DNA of 10,179 nucleotides from CADEED01 sp044871085 (GCA_044871085.1 JBIOZI010000294.1:1-10179), one strand, 5' to 3'. Shown: positions 1 through 6,847, counted from the first letter of the stretch. The notes: generated from the letters alone by a model not told the origin. Translations and numbers: made by a program.

Positions 1-162
1 CACTCCAATCTGGCCGGCGCCGAGGCCAATGCCCGCGACGTGGTGTCCGGGCTGCGCGCGCTGCGCGGCCTGCCGTTCGGCAAGATGCTCTCGAAGCAGG
101 GGCGCGCGGTGCGCGCCGACGCCGGGCTGCCGCAGACCTCGGTGTGCAGCGCGCTCGAGTAG
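1..162 (+). CDS. C-terminal fragment of an unidentified protein (53 codons in window)
   Basis: Reading frame 1 is open from the window edge to a TAG at 160-162, giving 53 residues that end in TSVCSALE. Of its 53 codons, 51 end in G or C, as in the clear genes nearby, so it looks like the true 3' end of a plus-strand gene. The visible residues are rich in Ala, Gly, Arg and Leu (for example NLAGAEANARDVV and LRGLPFGKML). I recognise no family in them. The stop is directly followed by the stop of the convergent PL11 lyase gene, with no bases between. A role linked to rhamnogalacturonan use is possible from position only. What else it could be cannot be decided without the upstream sequence. Confidence 0.6.
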   Translation, partial: HSNLAGAEANARDVVSGLRALRGLPFGKMLSKQGRAVRADAGLPQTSVCSALE

Positions 163-2241
163 TTAGCGAGCCGGCGCTGCCGCGGCGGGCCGTTCGAGCA
201 CCCGGATCTTCTGCGGCGCTGGCAGCGGCGCGGCTTCGTCCAGGTAGAAGCTCGGATGCGGCGGCTGGTTGTAGGCCACGTTCTGCCACGCGATGGCGAG
301 CCGGTACTGCGGGTCCTGCATCAGCGCGACCAGCCGGTGCGGTGTCGGCCAGGTCGACGTGTAGATGCGCAGCTCGCGGTTGTCGCGCGTGCGCCAGATC
401 ACTTCCTCGCGCCAGTCGCCCCACAGGTCGCCGGACAACGCCGGAGTCGCCTTGGTGCCGTTGTTGGACGTGGCCTCGTGCGCGATGAGCAGCGGCTGGA
501 GCGTTTGCGTCTGCCAGTTCCACTTGTCGATGTGATTCTGGTCGAGCAGCTCGCGCAGCAGGTCTCCGTCCCACCAGACCGCGAAGTTGGTGGATAGCCC
601 GGCGGGCCGGCCCTCGACGAACTTCTTGCCGTGCACGTCGTACATCCCGCTCATGCCGGCGCCCGCGGCCCAGGATTCGGCGCCCGGGAAACGCGGGTCG
701 ATGTTGAACGCCACGCCGCGGCCCGGGCCTTCGCCCTTGTCGCTGCCGCTCTCGTCGGCCTTCACCGAAGGAATCGTGAACAGCGGCTTGCCGGTGCGCG
801 CATCGCGCAGGCTCATGCCCTGGTCGCCGAAGCGCTCCTGGATGTCGAAGATCTCGAGGCCGGGGTTGGCGGGGTCGAGGTCGCTCACGTGCAGCGCATC
901 GCCGTGCCCCCAGCCGGTGGAGTAGAGGCCCTTGCCGTCGTCGTTGACCACCATCGCGCCGTAGACGATCTCGTCGCGGCCGTCGCCGTCGACGTCCGCC
1001 ACCGACAGCTGGTGATTGCCCTGGCCGCGAAACGCCTTGTTGGCCTCGGAGGAATCGCTGTCGAACACCCAGCGCGACTTGAGCCTGCTGCCGGCTTTCT
1101 TCGTGGCACGAAAATCCCAGGCCGCGAGCACGGTGCGCGTGTAGTAGCCGCGTGCCATGACGATGCTCGGGTGTTCGCCGTCGAGATACGCGACGCCGGC
1201 GAGGAAACGATCGATGCGGTTGCCGTGGTCGTCGCCCCAGATCTCCTTCATGCGCTCCGGGGACGGATCGTCCGTTTCCGGCGCGCGGCGCGGTAGATAG
1301 GGGACGGTGTCGAGCGCCCGGCCGGTGCGGCCGTCGAACACGGTCAGGTATTCCGGCCCGCGCAGGATGAACCCCGCAAGGCTCGTGCCCTCGCGCCGCG
1401 GCCCGGTCACCGAGCCCGGCGTCTCGCCCGCGGATTCGGGAGTGAGCCAGTTGGCGTTCGGGTCGCCGATGGCCTTGCCCGTGCCGTCGACGGTGCCGTC
1501 GGCCGTCTTGCACGCCACTTCCGCGCGGCCGTCGCCGTCGAAGTCGTAGACCAGGAACTGCGTGTAGTGCGCCCCGTCGCGGATGTTCCGGCCGAGGTTG
1601 ATCGACCACAGCAGCGTGCCGTCGAGCGCGTAGGCCTGCAGGATGGGTGGATCGGTGACGCCGGGCTGCGAGTTGTCCCTGGCGACGCCCGCCTGGTGCA
1701 GGACGATTTCGTAGCGCCCGTCGCCGTCGAGATCCCCCAGCGAAGCATCGTTCGGCGTGTAGCCGGCCGGGGTCTGCAGCGGGATGGAATGATAGGGGCG
1801 CGCAGGCGCGCCGGCCGCGAAGCGAAACGGCCCTTCGCGCGGGCCTTCGGTGCCGCCCGTGACCGCCGCCACGTAGTAGTTAGTGGCGCGGTCGAGGCGC
1901 GCGCCCGAGTCGAGGAACCACGTGCCGCCGGTCAACGGCTCGGGATTGAGCCTGACGACGGCGGCGGGCGCATCGGGCCGGCCGGCGAAACGGCCGGGGT
2001 CCTGGGGCCCGCCCGCGGGCGCGGCGGTCTCGCGGTAGACATTGAAGCCGACAGCTGTGGGGTCGGTGGCCAGCAGCCGCCAGCTCACGAACACCTTGCC
2101 GTCGCTCTGGTGCACGGCGACGATGCCGCGGTCCAGGAATTCCATGTCGCGCAGCTTCTCCTTCGCGGCGCCGGCGGCGGAGAGCGATAACGACAGCGTG
2201 AGCGAGAGCGCGCCCAGCACGCGCGGAATCCATGCCTTCAT
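163..2241 (-). CDS. Exported rhamnogalacturonan lyase, polysaccharide lyase family 11 (YesW/YesX type)
   Basis: Predicted to cleave the alternating rhamnose-galacturonate backbone of rhamnogalacturonan I by beta-elimination, leaving 4,5-unsaturated uronate ends. The 692-residue protein starts with a signal peptide (MKAWIPRVLG, a Leu/Ser-rich core, then SAAGAA, likely cut near residue 26), so it acts in the periplasm or outside the cell. Residues about 30-150 form a beta-rich N-terminal domain containing FLDRGIVAV and GFNVYRET, which is typical of PL11. The remainder fits the eight-bladed propeller of the family. Calcium-binding loops of DxDGDGRxE form lie at 170-178, 233-241 and 416-424; GDWREEVIWR follows at 608-617. 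The length is slightly above Bacillus YesW, the excess being the leader and a Pro/Ala-rich tail. The ATG overlaps the transporter stop in ATGA (2238-2241), with a purine-rich GGGGAAAGGG upstream. It is the last gene of the operon. Endo- versus exo-action cannot be told from sequence. Confidence 0.95.
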   Translation of the reverse strand: MKAWIPRVLGALSLTLSLSLSAAGAAKEKLRDMEFLDRGIVAVHQSDGKVFVSWRLLATDPTAVGFNVYRETAAPAGGPQDPGRFAGRPDAPAAVVRLNPEPLTGGTWFLDSGARLDRATNYYVAAVTGGTEGPREGPFRFAAGAPARPYHSIPLQTPAGYTPNDASLGDLDGDGRYEIVLHQAGVARDNSQPGVTDPPILQAYALDGTLLWSINLGRNIRDGAHYTQFLVYDFDGDGRAEVACKTADGTVDGTGKAIGDPNANWLTPESAGETPGSVTGPRREGTSLAGFILRGPEYLTVFDGRTGRALDTVPYLPRRAPETDDPSPERMKEIWGDDHGNRIDRFLAGVAYLDGEHPSIVMARGYYTRTVLAAWDFRATKKAGSRLKSRWVFDSDSSEANKAFRGQGNHQLSVADVDGDGRDEIVYGAMVVNDDGKGLYSTGWGHGDALHVSDLDPANPGLEIFDIQERFGDQGMSLRDARTGKPLFTIPSVKADESGSDKGEGPGRGVAFNIDPRFPGAESWAAGAGMSGMYDVHGKKFVEGRPAGLSTNFAVWWDGDLLRELLDQNHIDKWNWQTQTLQPLLIAHEATSNNGTKATPALSGDLWGDWREEVIWRTRDNRELRIYTSTWPTPHRLVALMQDPQYRLAIAWQNVAYNQPPHPSFYLDEAAPLPAPQKIRVLERPAAAAPAR

Positions 2242-3722
2242 GATTGTTTGCCCTTTCCCCAGAGTTGCTCGTACTTCCAGCCGGTGAGGTCTTCGACGAT
2301 CGCGCGATTTGCGGGCGTCGGCTGCGTTCCCGGCTGATTCTTGAACCGATCTATCTCGTCCATGAGCACGGCATGCGTTTCGCTGTTGAGCCTGAAGCGC
2401 AGCGACACCAGGAACCCGAACAGCAGGATGGCCAGCGGCCCGACCGCGAGGATGAACACCACCGTGGTCACGACCGACCGCGGCTGATCCATGGTTTTCG
2501 GAATGAGCCCGGCCAGGTTCAGGATCTGCGTGGCGATGAAGATGGCCGCCGACTGCATCACCTTGCGTACGAAGGTCATGACGCCGGCGAACGCGCCTTC
2601 GCGCCGCCGACCCGTGACGATCTCATCCACGTCGGGCATGTAGTTGTAGATGCTCCACGGAATGTAGTTGAGGGCTCCGCGGCCGAAGCCGGCCAGCACG
2701 ACGATTGCGCAGTACCAGAACAGATCCGTGACGCCGGAGGCGTACAGCGCGAGCAGGCCCGCGACGCCCGCGCCGAACAGGCACACCGCGATGCGATACG
2801 AGGGCGCGGGATGGATCCGCAGGCAGGCCCAGATCGCCACGAATACCGACACGAGCTGGGCGCCGGCCATGACGGCCGAGATGTTCGACGTGGTCGAGAC
2901 GGAGCCGGCCAGCGCGAACGCGATGAAATAGGGAAACACGACGTTGAGGATGTCCTGGCTGACGTAGCCGCCGAGGTACATGCCGAGATGCAGCCGGAAT
3001 GCGCGAATGCGCAGGGTGGCCCGCAGGTCGTCGAACAGCTGCTCGAGATTCGAGAACGGCGATTTGTCCGGCGGGCGGTCGGCGCCCGGGATCTCGGCGC
3101 GCGGCCGCTCCCAGGTGAACAGGTAGACCGCGATGGCCACCAGCACGAAGAACACGGCGAACGTCACGCCGAGGTACAGGAAGGTGGTCGGTGAATCCTT
3201 GCCGCCGAGGTGCTGCACGATGAGGGCCGGCAGCCACAGCGCCGCGATGTTCGCGATCTGCCCGCAGATGATGCGCGCGCCCGCGAACTTCGCCTTGGTG
3301 GCGTAGTTGGGTGACATCTCGGCCGCGAGCGTCTCGTACGGGATGATCTCCATCGCGTACACGAGCTCGAAGAACACGTACGTGACGAGGTAGTACCAGA
3401 ACGTCTGACCCTCGATCCACATGAGGGCGAAGGAGGGCAGCAGCGGGATCGCCAGCAGGATGAAGAACCGGCGCCGTCCGAACTTGCGCCCGAGCCAGGT
3501 GTGATGGAAATGATCGGAGACGTAGCCGATGAACGGCGAGAAGAACGCGTCCATCAGCCGCGCGGCGACCACGATGAGCCCGGCCTGCGCGACGCTCAGG
3601 CCGCAATAGGTCGTGTAGAAGAACGTGACCCACAGGCCAATGATCGACATCGCGCCGGCGCCGAGGAAGTCGTTGCTTCCATAGGCGATGTAGTTGCCCA
3701 CTCTTACCTTGCGCGCTGCCAT
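2238..3722 (-). CDS. Sugar:cation symporter of the GPH/MFS family, likely importer of RG-I oligosaccharides
   Basis: A 494-residue inner-membrane protein with about 12 hydrophobic segments. Two hallmarks of glycoside-pentoside-hexuronide (GPH) symporters are visible. Near the TM2-TM3 loop is D58-x7-G66-x3-D70 followed by LGRKFGRRR (77-85). In the second half is DEIVTGRRREGAFAGV (366-381), followed by an aromatic/basic helix (FVRK). PYETLAAEM (128-136) in TM4 is also typical. Transporters of this family recur in RG-I clusters, where they are thought to carry unsaturated rhamnogalacturonan disaccharides or short oligomers with a cation. The substrate here is inferred from its neighbours, GH105 and the PL11 lyase. 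The ATG has AGGGAG about 13 bases upstream. Its TGA overlaps the lyase ATG by four bases, so the two are probably translationally coupled. A rhamnose-only or galacturonate transporter is the main alternative. Confidence 0.92.
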   Translation of the reverse strand: MAARKVRVGNYIAYGSNDFLGAGAMSIIGLWVTFFYTTYCGLSVAQAGLIVVAARLMDAFFSPFIGYVSDHFHHTWLGRKFGRRRFFILLAIPLLPSFALMWIEGQTFWYYLVTYVFFELVYAMEIIPYETLAAEMSPNYATKAKFAGARIICGQIANIAALWLPALIVQHLGGKDSPTTFLYLGVTFAVFFVLVAIAVYLFTWERPRAEIPGADRPPDKSPFSNLEQLFDDLRATLRIRAFRLHLGMYLGGYVSQDILNVVFPYFIAFALAGSVSTTSNISAVMAGAQLVSVFVAIWACLRIHPAPSYRIAVCLFGAGVAGLLALYASGVTDLFWYCAIVVLAGFGRGALNYIPWSIYNYMPDVDEIVTGRRREGAFAGVMTFVRKVMQSAAIFIATQILNLAGLIPKTMDQPRSVVTTVVFILAVGPLAILLFGFLVSLRFRLNSETHAVLMDEIDRFKNQPGTQPTPANRAIVEDLTGWKYEQLWGKGKQS

Positions 3723-3789
3723 GTTGCCCCGGAGCTCCCTGTGTTCGCTGTCGTCGTTCGCTGCGCGCCGGATCCGGCGGGGGCGGTAG
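3723..3789. repeat. Intra-operon spacer with a 14-bp perfect palindrome and an 8-bp direct repeat
   Basis: The 67-base gap between the GH105 stop and the symporter start is the longest spacer in the operon. It contains the perfect palindrome CGCCGGATCCGGCG at 3766-3779, which in RNA gives a 5-bp GC stem with a GATC loop shortly after the GH105 stop. It also contains two copies of GTTCGCTG (plus-strand reading) at 3743-3750 and 3756-3763. The hairpin has no T-run after it in the direction of transcription, so a full terminator is unlikely. An mRNA-end-stabilising or partially attenuating role is a guess. Confidence 0.45.
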
Positions 3790-4896
3790 CTAGATGAAGG
3801 TGCGCTTGAACTCGCCGAGCGCGAAGATGGCCATCGCCTGGCCGTAGGGCATCGAGGTCAGCGGTATCTTGCGGTAGCCGTCGAGGTCTTTGAACACCGG
3901 CGTGCCGAACGACACGTTCTTGAGCTCGCCGGACGCGTCGATGTTCGCGAGCACGGCCTTCACGGCGCGTACGCCCATGTCGGTGAACTGCGGGCCGATG
4001 TAGCGCCTGCGCACGGACTTGAGGATGCCGTACGCGAAGCCGGCGGTGGCCGAGGCCTCCAGGTAGGAGTTCGGATCGTCGATGAGCGTGTGCCAGAGGC
4101 CGCCGGCGTCCTGGTACTTCTGCAGCGTGCGGATCTGCTGCAGGTGGGTCTCGAGCAGGAATTCGCGCAGCGCGTCGCCCGGCGGCAGCTCGAGCAGCTC
4201 GATGAATTCCGGGATGGCGATGGTCACCCAGCAATTGCCGCGCGCCCACAGCGCGTTGGCGAAGTGGTGCCGGCCCTGGAAGGTCCAGCCGTGGAACCAC
4301 AACCCGGTCTTGCGATCCACCAGATACTTGATGTGCAGCATGAACTGGCGGCGGGCTTCCTCCACGTATTGCGGCCGGCCGAGCAGCCGGCCGATCTTCG
4401 CCAGCGGCAGCACGCTCATCATCAGCGTGTCGTCCCACAGCTGCTGCGGGTTCTCGGAATTGAACACGATGTGCTGGAAGCCGTTCTCCTCGGTGCGCGG
4501 CAGGCCGTCCATGAGGTACTCGGCCCATTCCTCGAGGTACGGCACCCACGCCGAGTTCGGGCTCTCCTCGTGTAGATAGGCCAGCGTGAGGAAGGGCGCG
4601 ACGGTGTTGATGTTCTTGGTGGGCGTGCCGGCGGCGAAACGGTCGCGGAACCAGTCGAGCATGATCTGCTTGCAGCGCGCGTCGCGCGTCTGCTGGTAGT
4701 ACTTCCAGATGCCGTACAGCCCGATGCCGTGCGTCCACTCCCAGTCGTTCCAGCCCTTGGTGTCGACCACCCGGCCGTCCTCGAGACGCAGCAGGAATTC
4801 GCCCGAAGTGTCCTTGATCTCGACGAGATTGCGGATCAGCAGCTGGATGTTGCGGTCGATTTCGGCGGCGTCGAGGCCATGGGCTTTGTTGGGCAC
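3790..4896 (-). CDS. Unsaturated rhamnogalacturonyl hydrolase, glycoside hydrolase family 105 (YteR/RhiN type)
   Basis: Predicted to hydrate and split the 4,5-unsaturated galacturonyl group from the non-reducing end of lyase products, releasing rhamnose-ended sugar and a 4-deoxy keto-uronate. The 368-residue protein has no signal peptide, so it acts in the cytoplasm, as for YteR. Visible signatures of the (alpha/alpha)6 barrel are GWNDWEWTHGIGLYGIWKYY (48-67), TKNINTVAP (93-101), LWDDTLMM (153-160), in which Asp156 aligns with the catalytic acid Asp143 of YteR, WFHGW (200-204), WARGNCWV (217-224), and LWHTLIDDPNSYLEASATAG (267-286). I chose GTG at 4896 because AGGAG sits 6 bases upstream and the YteR-like sequence begins immediately after it. 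The same frame stays open to an ATG at 5283, but that stretch lies over rhaM and looks like out-of-frame translation. A gap of 35 bases separates it from the rhaM stop. Confidence 0.94.
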   Translation of the reverse strand: MPNKAHGLDAAEIDRNIQLLIRNLVEIKDTSGEFLLRLEDGRVVDTKGWNDWEWTHGIGLYGIWKYYQQTRDARCKQIMLDWFRDRFAAGTPTKNINTVAPFLTLAYLHEESPNSAWVPYLEEWAEYLMDGLPRTEENGFQHIVFNSENPQQLWDDTLMMSVLPLAKIGRLLGRPQYVEEARRQFMLHIKYLVDRKTGLWFHGWTFQGRHHFANALWARGNCWVTIAIPEFIELLELPPGDALREFLLETHLQQIRTLQKYQDAGGLWHTLIDDPNSYLEASATAGFAYGILKSVRRRYIGPQFTDMGVRAVKAVLANIDASGELKNVSFGTPVFKDLDGYRKIPLTSMPYGQAMAIFALGEFKRTFI

Positions 4897-4931
4897 GCGG
4901 GACTCCTGTCGGAACTCGTTTGTCTGGGAGG

Positions 4932-5246
4932 TTAGTCGAGATGGAACATCGGCACGAGCGGCCATTCGACCGGCCGGCCGTCCGGGTGGGTGTGCATGAG
5001 ATCTTTCATGTAGTCCCACCAGCGCTTCATCACCGGGTGCTGCGGGAGCTGCGCCCGCGTGTCGTCGTCCCGCAGCTTGAGCACCGCGAACAGGTGGAGC
5101 GTCTCCTCGTCGAGGAAGATCGAATAGTCGTAGATACCGGAGGCGGTGAGCAGCGCGGCGAGCTCGGGCCAGATCTCGTCGTGGCGGCGCCGGTACTCGG
5201 CGACGACGCCGGGCTTGAGCTTCATGCGGAAGGCGTGGTTTCTCAT
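4932..5246 (-). CDS. rhaM: L-rhamnose mutarotase
   Basis: Interconverts the alpha and beta anomers of L-rhamnose in the cytoplasm, so that rhamnose released by the GH105 enzyme can enter isomerase- or dehydrogenase-based catabolism. The 104-residue length equals that of E. coli RhaM and the residues align one to one from memory: catalytic His22 in RRHDEIWPEL, Tyr41 in YDYSIFLD, and the Trp76-Trp77 pair in KRWWDYM. It is a dimeric alpha/beta-barrel (ferredoxin-like) fold with no leader. The ATG has no convincing Shine-Dalgarno sequence. It sits inside an ATGA overlap with a small upstream ORF, which suggests coupled translation. No rhaA, rhaB or rhaD homologue is in the window, so rhamnose use must be completed elsewhere. 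Confidence 0.96.
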   Translation of the reverse strand: MRNHAFRMKLKPGVVAEYRRRHDEIWPELAALLTASGIYDYSIFLDEETLHLFAVLKLRDDDTRAQLPQHPVMKRWWDYMKDLMHTHPDGRPVEWPLVPMFHLD

Positions 5247-5371
5247 GTGCCGGCCCCGGCGAGGACGGTGACGCAGGCGGCATCCGCGTTCGCGGCGGTG
5301 TCGATGGCCGCTGCGGCGGTCTGCGCCGCGCGGGCGCCGGGTAGACAGGCCAGGGCGAGAAGTTTCTTCAT
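5243..5371 (-). CDS. Possible 42-residue exported or vestigial peptide, coupled to rhaM
   Basis: Between the esterase stop and rhaM lies a complete small ORF: ATG at 5371, TGA at 5243-5245, overlapping the rhaM ATG as ATGA. It starts MKKLLALACLPGARAAQ, which looks like a short Sec signal peptide with a possible cut after ARA. An Ala-rich stretch and one further Cys follow, ending VLAGAGT. Of its 42 codons, 35 end in G or C, in keeping with its neighbours. It starts 15 bases after the esterase TAA, but no clear ribosome binding site is visible. I know no family for it. It may be a real secreted peptide, a translated leader that delivers ribosomes to rhaM, or the leftover signal sequence of a deleted exported enzyme. 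A chance ORF is also possible in DNA this GC-rich. Confidence 0.4.
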   Translation of the reverse strand: MKKLLALACLPGARAAQTAAAAIDTAANADAACVTVLAGAGT

Positions 5372-5386
5372 GGCGGTACGCGATCG

Positions 5387-6568
5387 TTACGGGGCGGGCG
5401 GTGGATCGGGATGGTCGGGGTCGAAGCGGCCGGCCTCCGCGGCGAGATGCGTCTCCAGGCCGGCCGTGAGCTTCGGGTCGGTGTGCAGGCCCTCGACGAC
5501 GCAGCGCGCGAGCTGGTAGGCGCCATAGTCGTTGAAGTGCGTCTTGTCCTTGCCGCCGTCGGCGAAGGCGCGCGGCGACACTTCCGGACCCAGCGCCTCG
5601 TAGAAGCGTCGCGACATGGCATTCAGGTCGATGAACGCGACGTTCTGCTCACGCGCCACCGAGCGCATGGCTTGCGGGTAATCGCCGAGCGTCGAGGTGA
5701 TCTTTCCCGCGGCGTCGAAATTGCGGCGGTCGGGCGAGGATACGAGGATGGGCGTGGCGCCGCGGCGGCGGATCTCGGCGATGAAGGTGAGCAGCCACGA
5801 ACGATAGGTGTTCGCGGCGTCCGCGTAGGTCTGCGGCCATTGAACTTTCTGGTCGTTGTGGCCGAACTGGATCATCACCCAGTCCCCGGCGGCCAGCTTC
5901 GACAGCAGCTTGTCGAAGCGCAGCTCGGTCACGAACGACTTCAGCGTCTCGCCCGATTCGGCGTGGTTCGCGACCGCGATGTCGTCGCGGAAGAAGCGTG
6001 GCAGCTTCTGGCCCCAGCTGCCGTTCGGCGCGACGGGCTGGTCGGTGACGGTGGAATCGCCGGCGAGGTACAGCGTCGGACCCTCCCATCTGCCCACCGT
6101 GATGGAGCGGACCACATCGATATCTCCGTCGAAGAGCAGCGTGAGTTTGTCGTCCCAGTTGCGCGCGCCGATTTCGCGCGGTTTGAGGTGCACTTCGACG
6201 CCGCCGGTGGCATTGGCCGGCAGCGGCCCGAGCGAGGGCGTGCGCACGTTGACCACGAATGATTCGAAGCGGGACTTGCCGCGCCTGACCGGCAGATTCT
6301 CGAGCATGAGCCGGCGTTGCTCCGCCCACACGCTGACGCGTTTCGGCTTGCCCGTCGTGGCGAGCTCGAGCGTCACGCGGTAGTTGTCTTCGCGGGCCAC
6401 GATCGAAAATGCCCTTGGGTCGTCCGGCTCGAAGCCGAAACCGCGTCCGGTCTCGAAGAGCGGATGCCCCGCCGCATTGCCCTTCGCAGTGAAATCGTAG
6501 GTCATCGGCCCGTCGGCGAAGGCCGTGGCCGAAAACACCAGTGCGAGCAGGGGCAGCACTCGAATCAT
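5387..6568 (-). CDS. Exported rhamnogalacturonan acetylesterase, SGNH/GDSL hydrolase (CE12, RGAE/YesT type)
   Basis: Predicted to remove O-acetyl groups from galacturonate in rhamnogalacturonan, opening the backbone to the PL11 lyase. The 393-residue form begins MIRVLPLLALVFSATAFA, a clear signal peptide, so it is secreted or periplasmic. Residues about 22-155 are a beta-rich N-terminal domain (YDFTAKG, then TGRGFGFEPDDP) that often precedes CE12 catalytic domains. The SGNH blocks follow: Ser172 in YLAGDSTVTDQ, Gly206 in HAESGETLKSF, Asn238 in QFGHNDQ, and Asp341/His344 in DKTHFNDYGAYQLA. These supply nucleophile, oxyanion hole and Asp-His pair. I chose the ATG at 6568 because it places the signal peptide at the N-terminus. 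A TTG at 6616 would add 16 non-signal-like residues. The RBS is weak for both. It is the first gene of the operon, so the main promoter should lie upstream in 6569-6847. Confidence 0.93.
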   Translation of the reverse strand: MIRVLPLLALVFSATAFADGPMTYDFTAKGNAAGHPLFETGRGFGFEPDDPRAFSIVAREDNYRVTLELATTGKPKRVSVWAEQRRLMLENLPVRRGKSRFESFVVNVRTPSLGPLPANATGGVEVHLKPREIGARNWDDKLTLLFDGDIDVVRSITVGRWEGPTLYLAGDSTVTDQPVAPNGSWGQKLPRFFRDDIAVANHAESGETLKSFVTELRFDKLLSKLAAGDWVMIQFGHNDQKVQWPQTYADAANTYRSWLLTFIAEIRRRGATPILVSSPDRRNFDAAGKITSTLGDYPQAMRSVAREQNVAFIDLNAMSRRFYEALGPEVSPRAFADGGKDKTHFNDYGAYQLARCVVEGLHTDPKLTAGLETHLAAEAGRFDPDHPDPPPAP

Positions 6569-6646
6569 GGCCGCAGGGAGCCTGGCGCAAGGCGGCGAGC
6601 CGCATTGCGCGGCCAATCGGCGGATCTTTCCATGGACGGCCCCCCG

Positions 6647-6668
6647 TCAATCGAAGGTCTTCGATCGA
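6647..6668. promoter_or_regulatory. Candidate operator: 22-bp interrupted palindrome upstream of the RG-I operon
   Basis: Arms TCAATCGAAG (6647-6656) and CTTCGATCGA (6659-6668) are inverted copies matching at 9 of 10 positions, separated by a GT dinucleotide. The inner six pairs are perfect, and the right arm also contains the palindrome TCGATCGA. The site lies about 80 bases upstream of the esterase ATG, where a repressor of the LacI, GntR or IclR type would be expected to bind. No regulator gene is in the window and I do not match the motif to a known consensus. The symmetry is seen in the sequence; the operator role is inference. Confidence 0.5.
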
Positions 6669-6680
6669 GTTTGATTGCTT

Positions 6681-6686
6681 TTTATC
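6681..6686 (-). promoter_or_regulatory. Possible -10 element of the RG-I operon
   Basis: Read on the minus strand, this is GATAAA inside TTGCGATAAAAAGC, the most AT-rich short stretch close to the operon start. If used, transcription would begin near 6674 and the palindrome at 6647-6668 would cover roughly the first transcribed bases, a usual repressor position. There is no good -35 hexamer at 16-18 bases, so an activator or a different promoter cannot be excluded. Confidence 0.22.
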
Positions 6687-6739
6687 GCAAATGATCGAAA
6701 TCCGCCAGCAGGTTCAGCACGCGGTGGCCTCGATCCGTA

Positions 6740-6749
6740 CATATATATG
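6740..6749. repeat. AT-rich palindrome in the operon/tRNA intergenic region
   Basis: CATATATATG is a perfect 10-bp palindrome and stands out in GC-rich surroundings. It could serve as a -10 box on either strand (TATATA), for instance a second, more upstream promoter of the minus-strand RG-I operon. No convincing -35 hexamer lies at normal distance on either side, so this is only a candidate melting or binding site. Confidence 0.3.
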
Positions 6750-6801
6750 CCAGGCGGGAAAAGCCGCGATGTCTCGTCGATCCGATGCACGCGCGTGCCT
6801 C

Positions 6802-6834
6802 TTGCACTCTACGCTCATCACTCTGGTAGAGTGC
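6802..6834 (+). promoter_or_regulatory. Probable tRNA-Lys promoter lying in a perfect 9-bp inverted repeat
   Basis: A -35-like TTGCAC (6802-6807) and a -10-like TAGAGT (6827-6832) are 19 bases apart, long but usable. A GC-rich discriminator (GCGCCCCCC) follows, then the tRNA 15 bases after the -10. GC-rich discriminators are typical of stringently controlled stable-RNA promoters. The two boxes overlap the arms of a perfect inverted repeat, GCACTCTAC (6804-6812) and GTAGAGTGC (6826-6834), with a 13-base centre. The repeat could be a protein-binding site over the promoter. If transcription starts further upstream, it would be a hairpin in the tRNA leader. Confidence 0.5.
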
Positions 6835-6847
6835 GCCCCCCTCGAAC

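Noticed and set aside
2623..3633. 336-codon open frame in another phase over the symporter gene (similar long frames lie over the GH105 and PL11 genes)
   Set aside because: Composition is Arg/Pro/His-rich, as expected for frame-shifted GC-rich coding DNA, and the overlapping frames encode recognised proteins.
4897..5283. N-terminal extension of the GH105 frame up to an ATG at 5283, giving 497 residues
   Set aside because: The added part lies over rhaM in another frame and is Arg/Pro/Ala-rich without family similarity. A GTG with AGGAG at 6 bases gives a protein of normal GH105 length.
6569..6616. Upstream TTG start at 6616 for the acetylesterase
   Set aside because: It would put 16 residues before a clear signal peptide and has no better ribosome site; ATG at 6568 is preferred.
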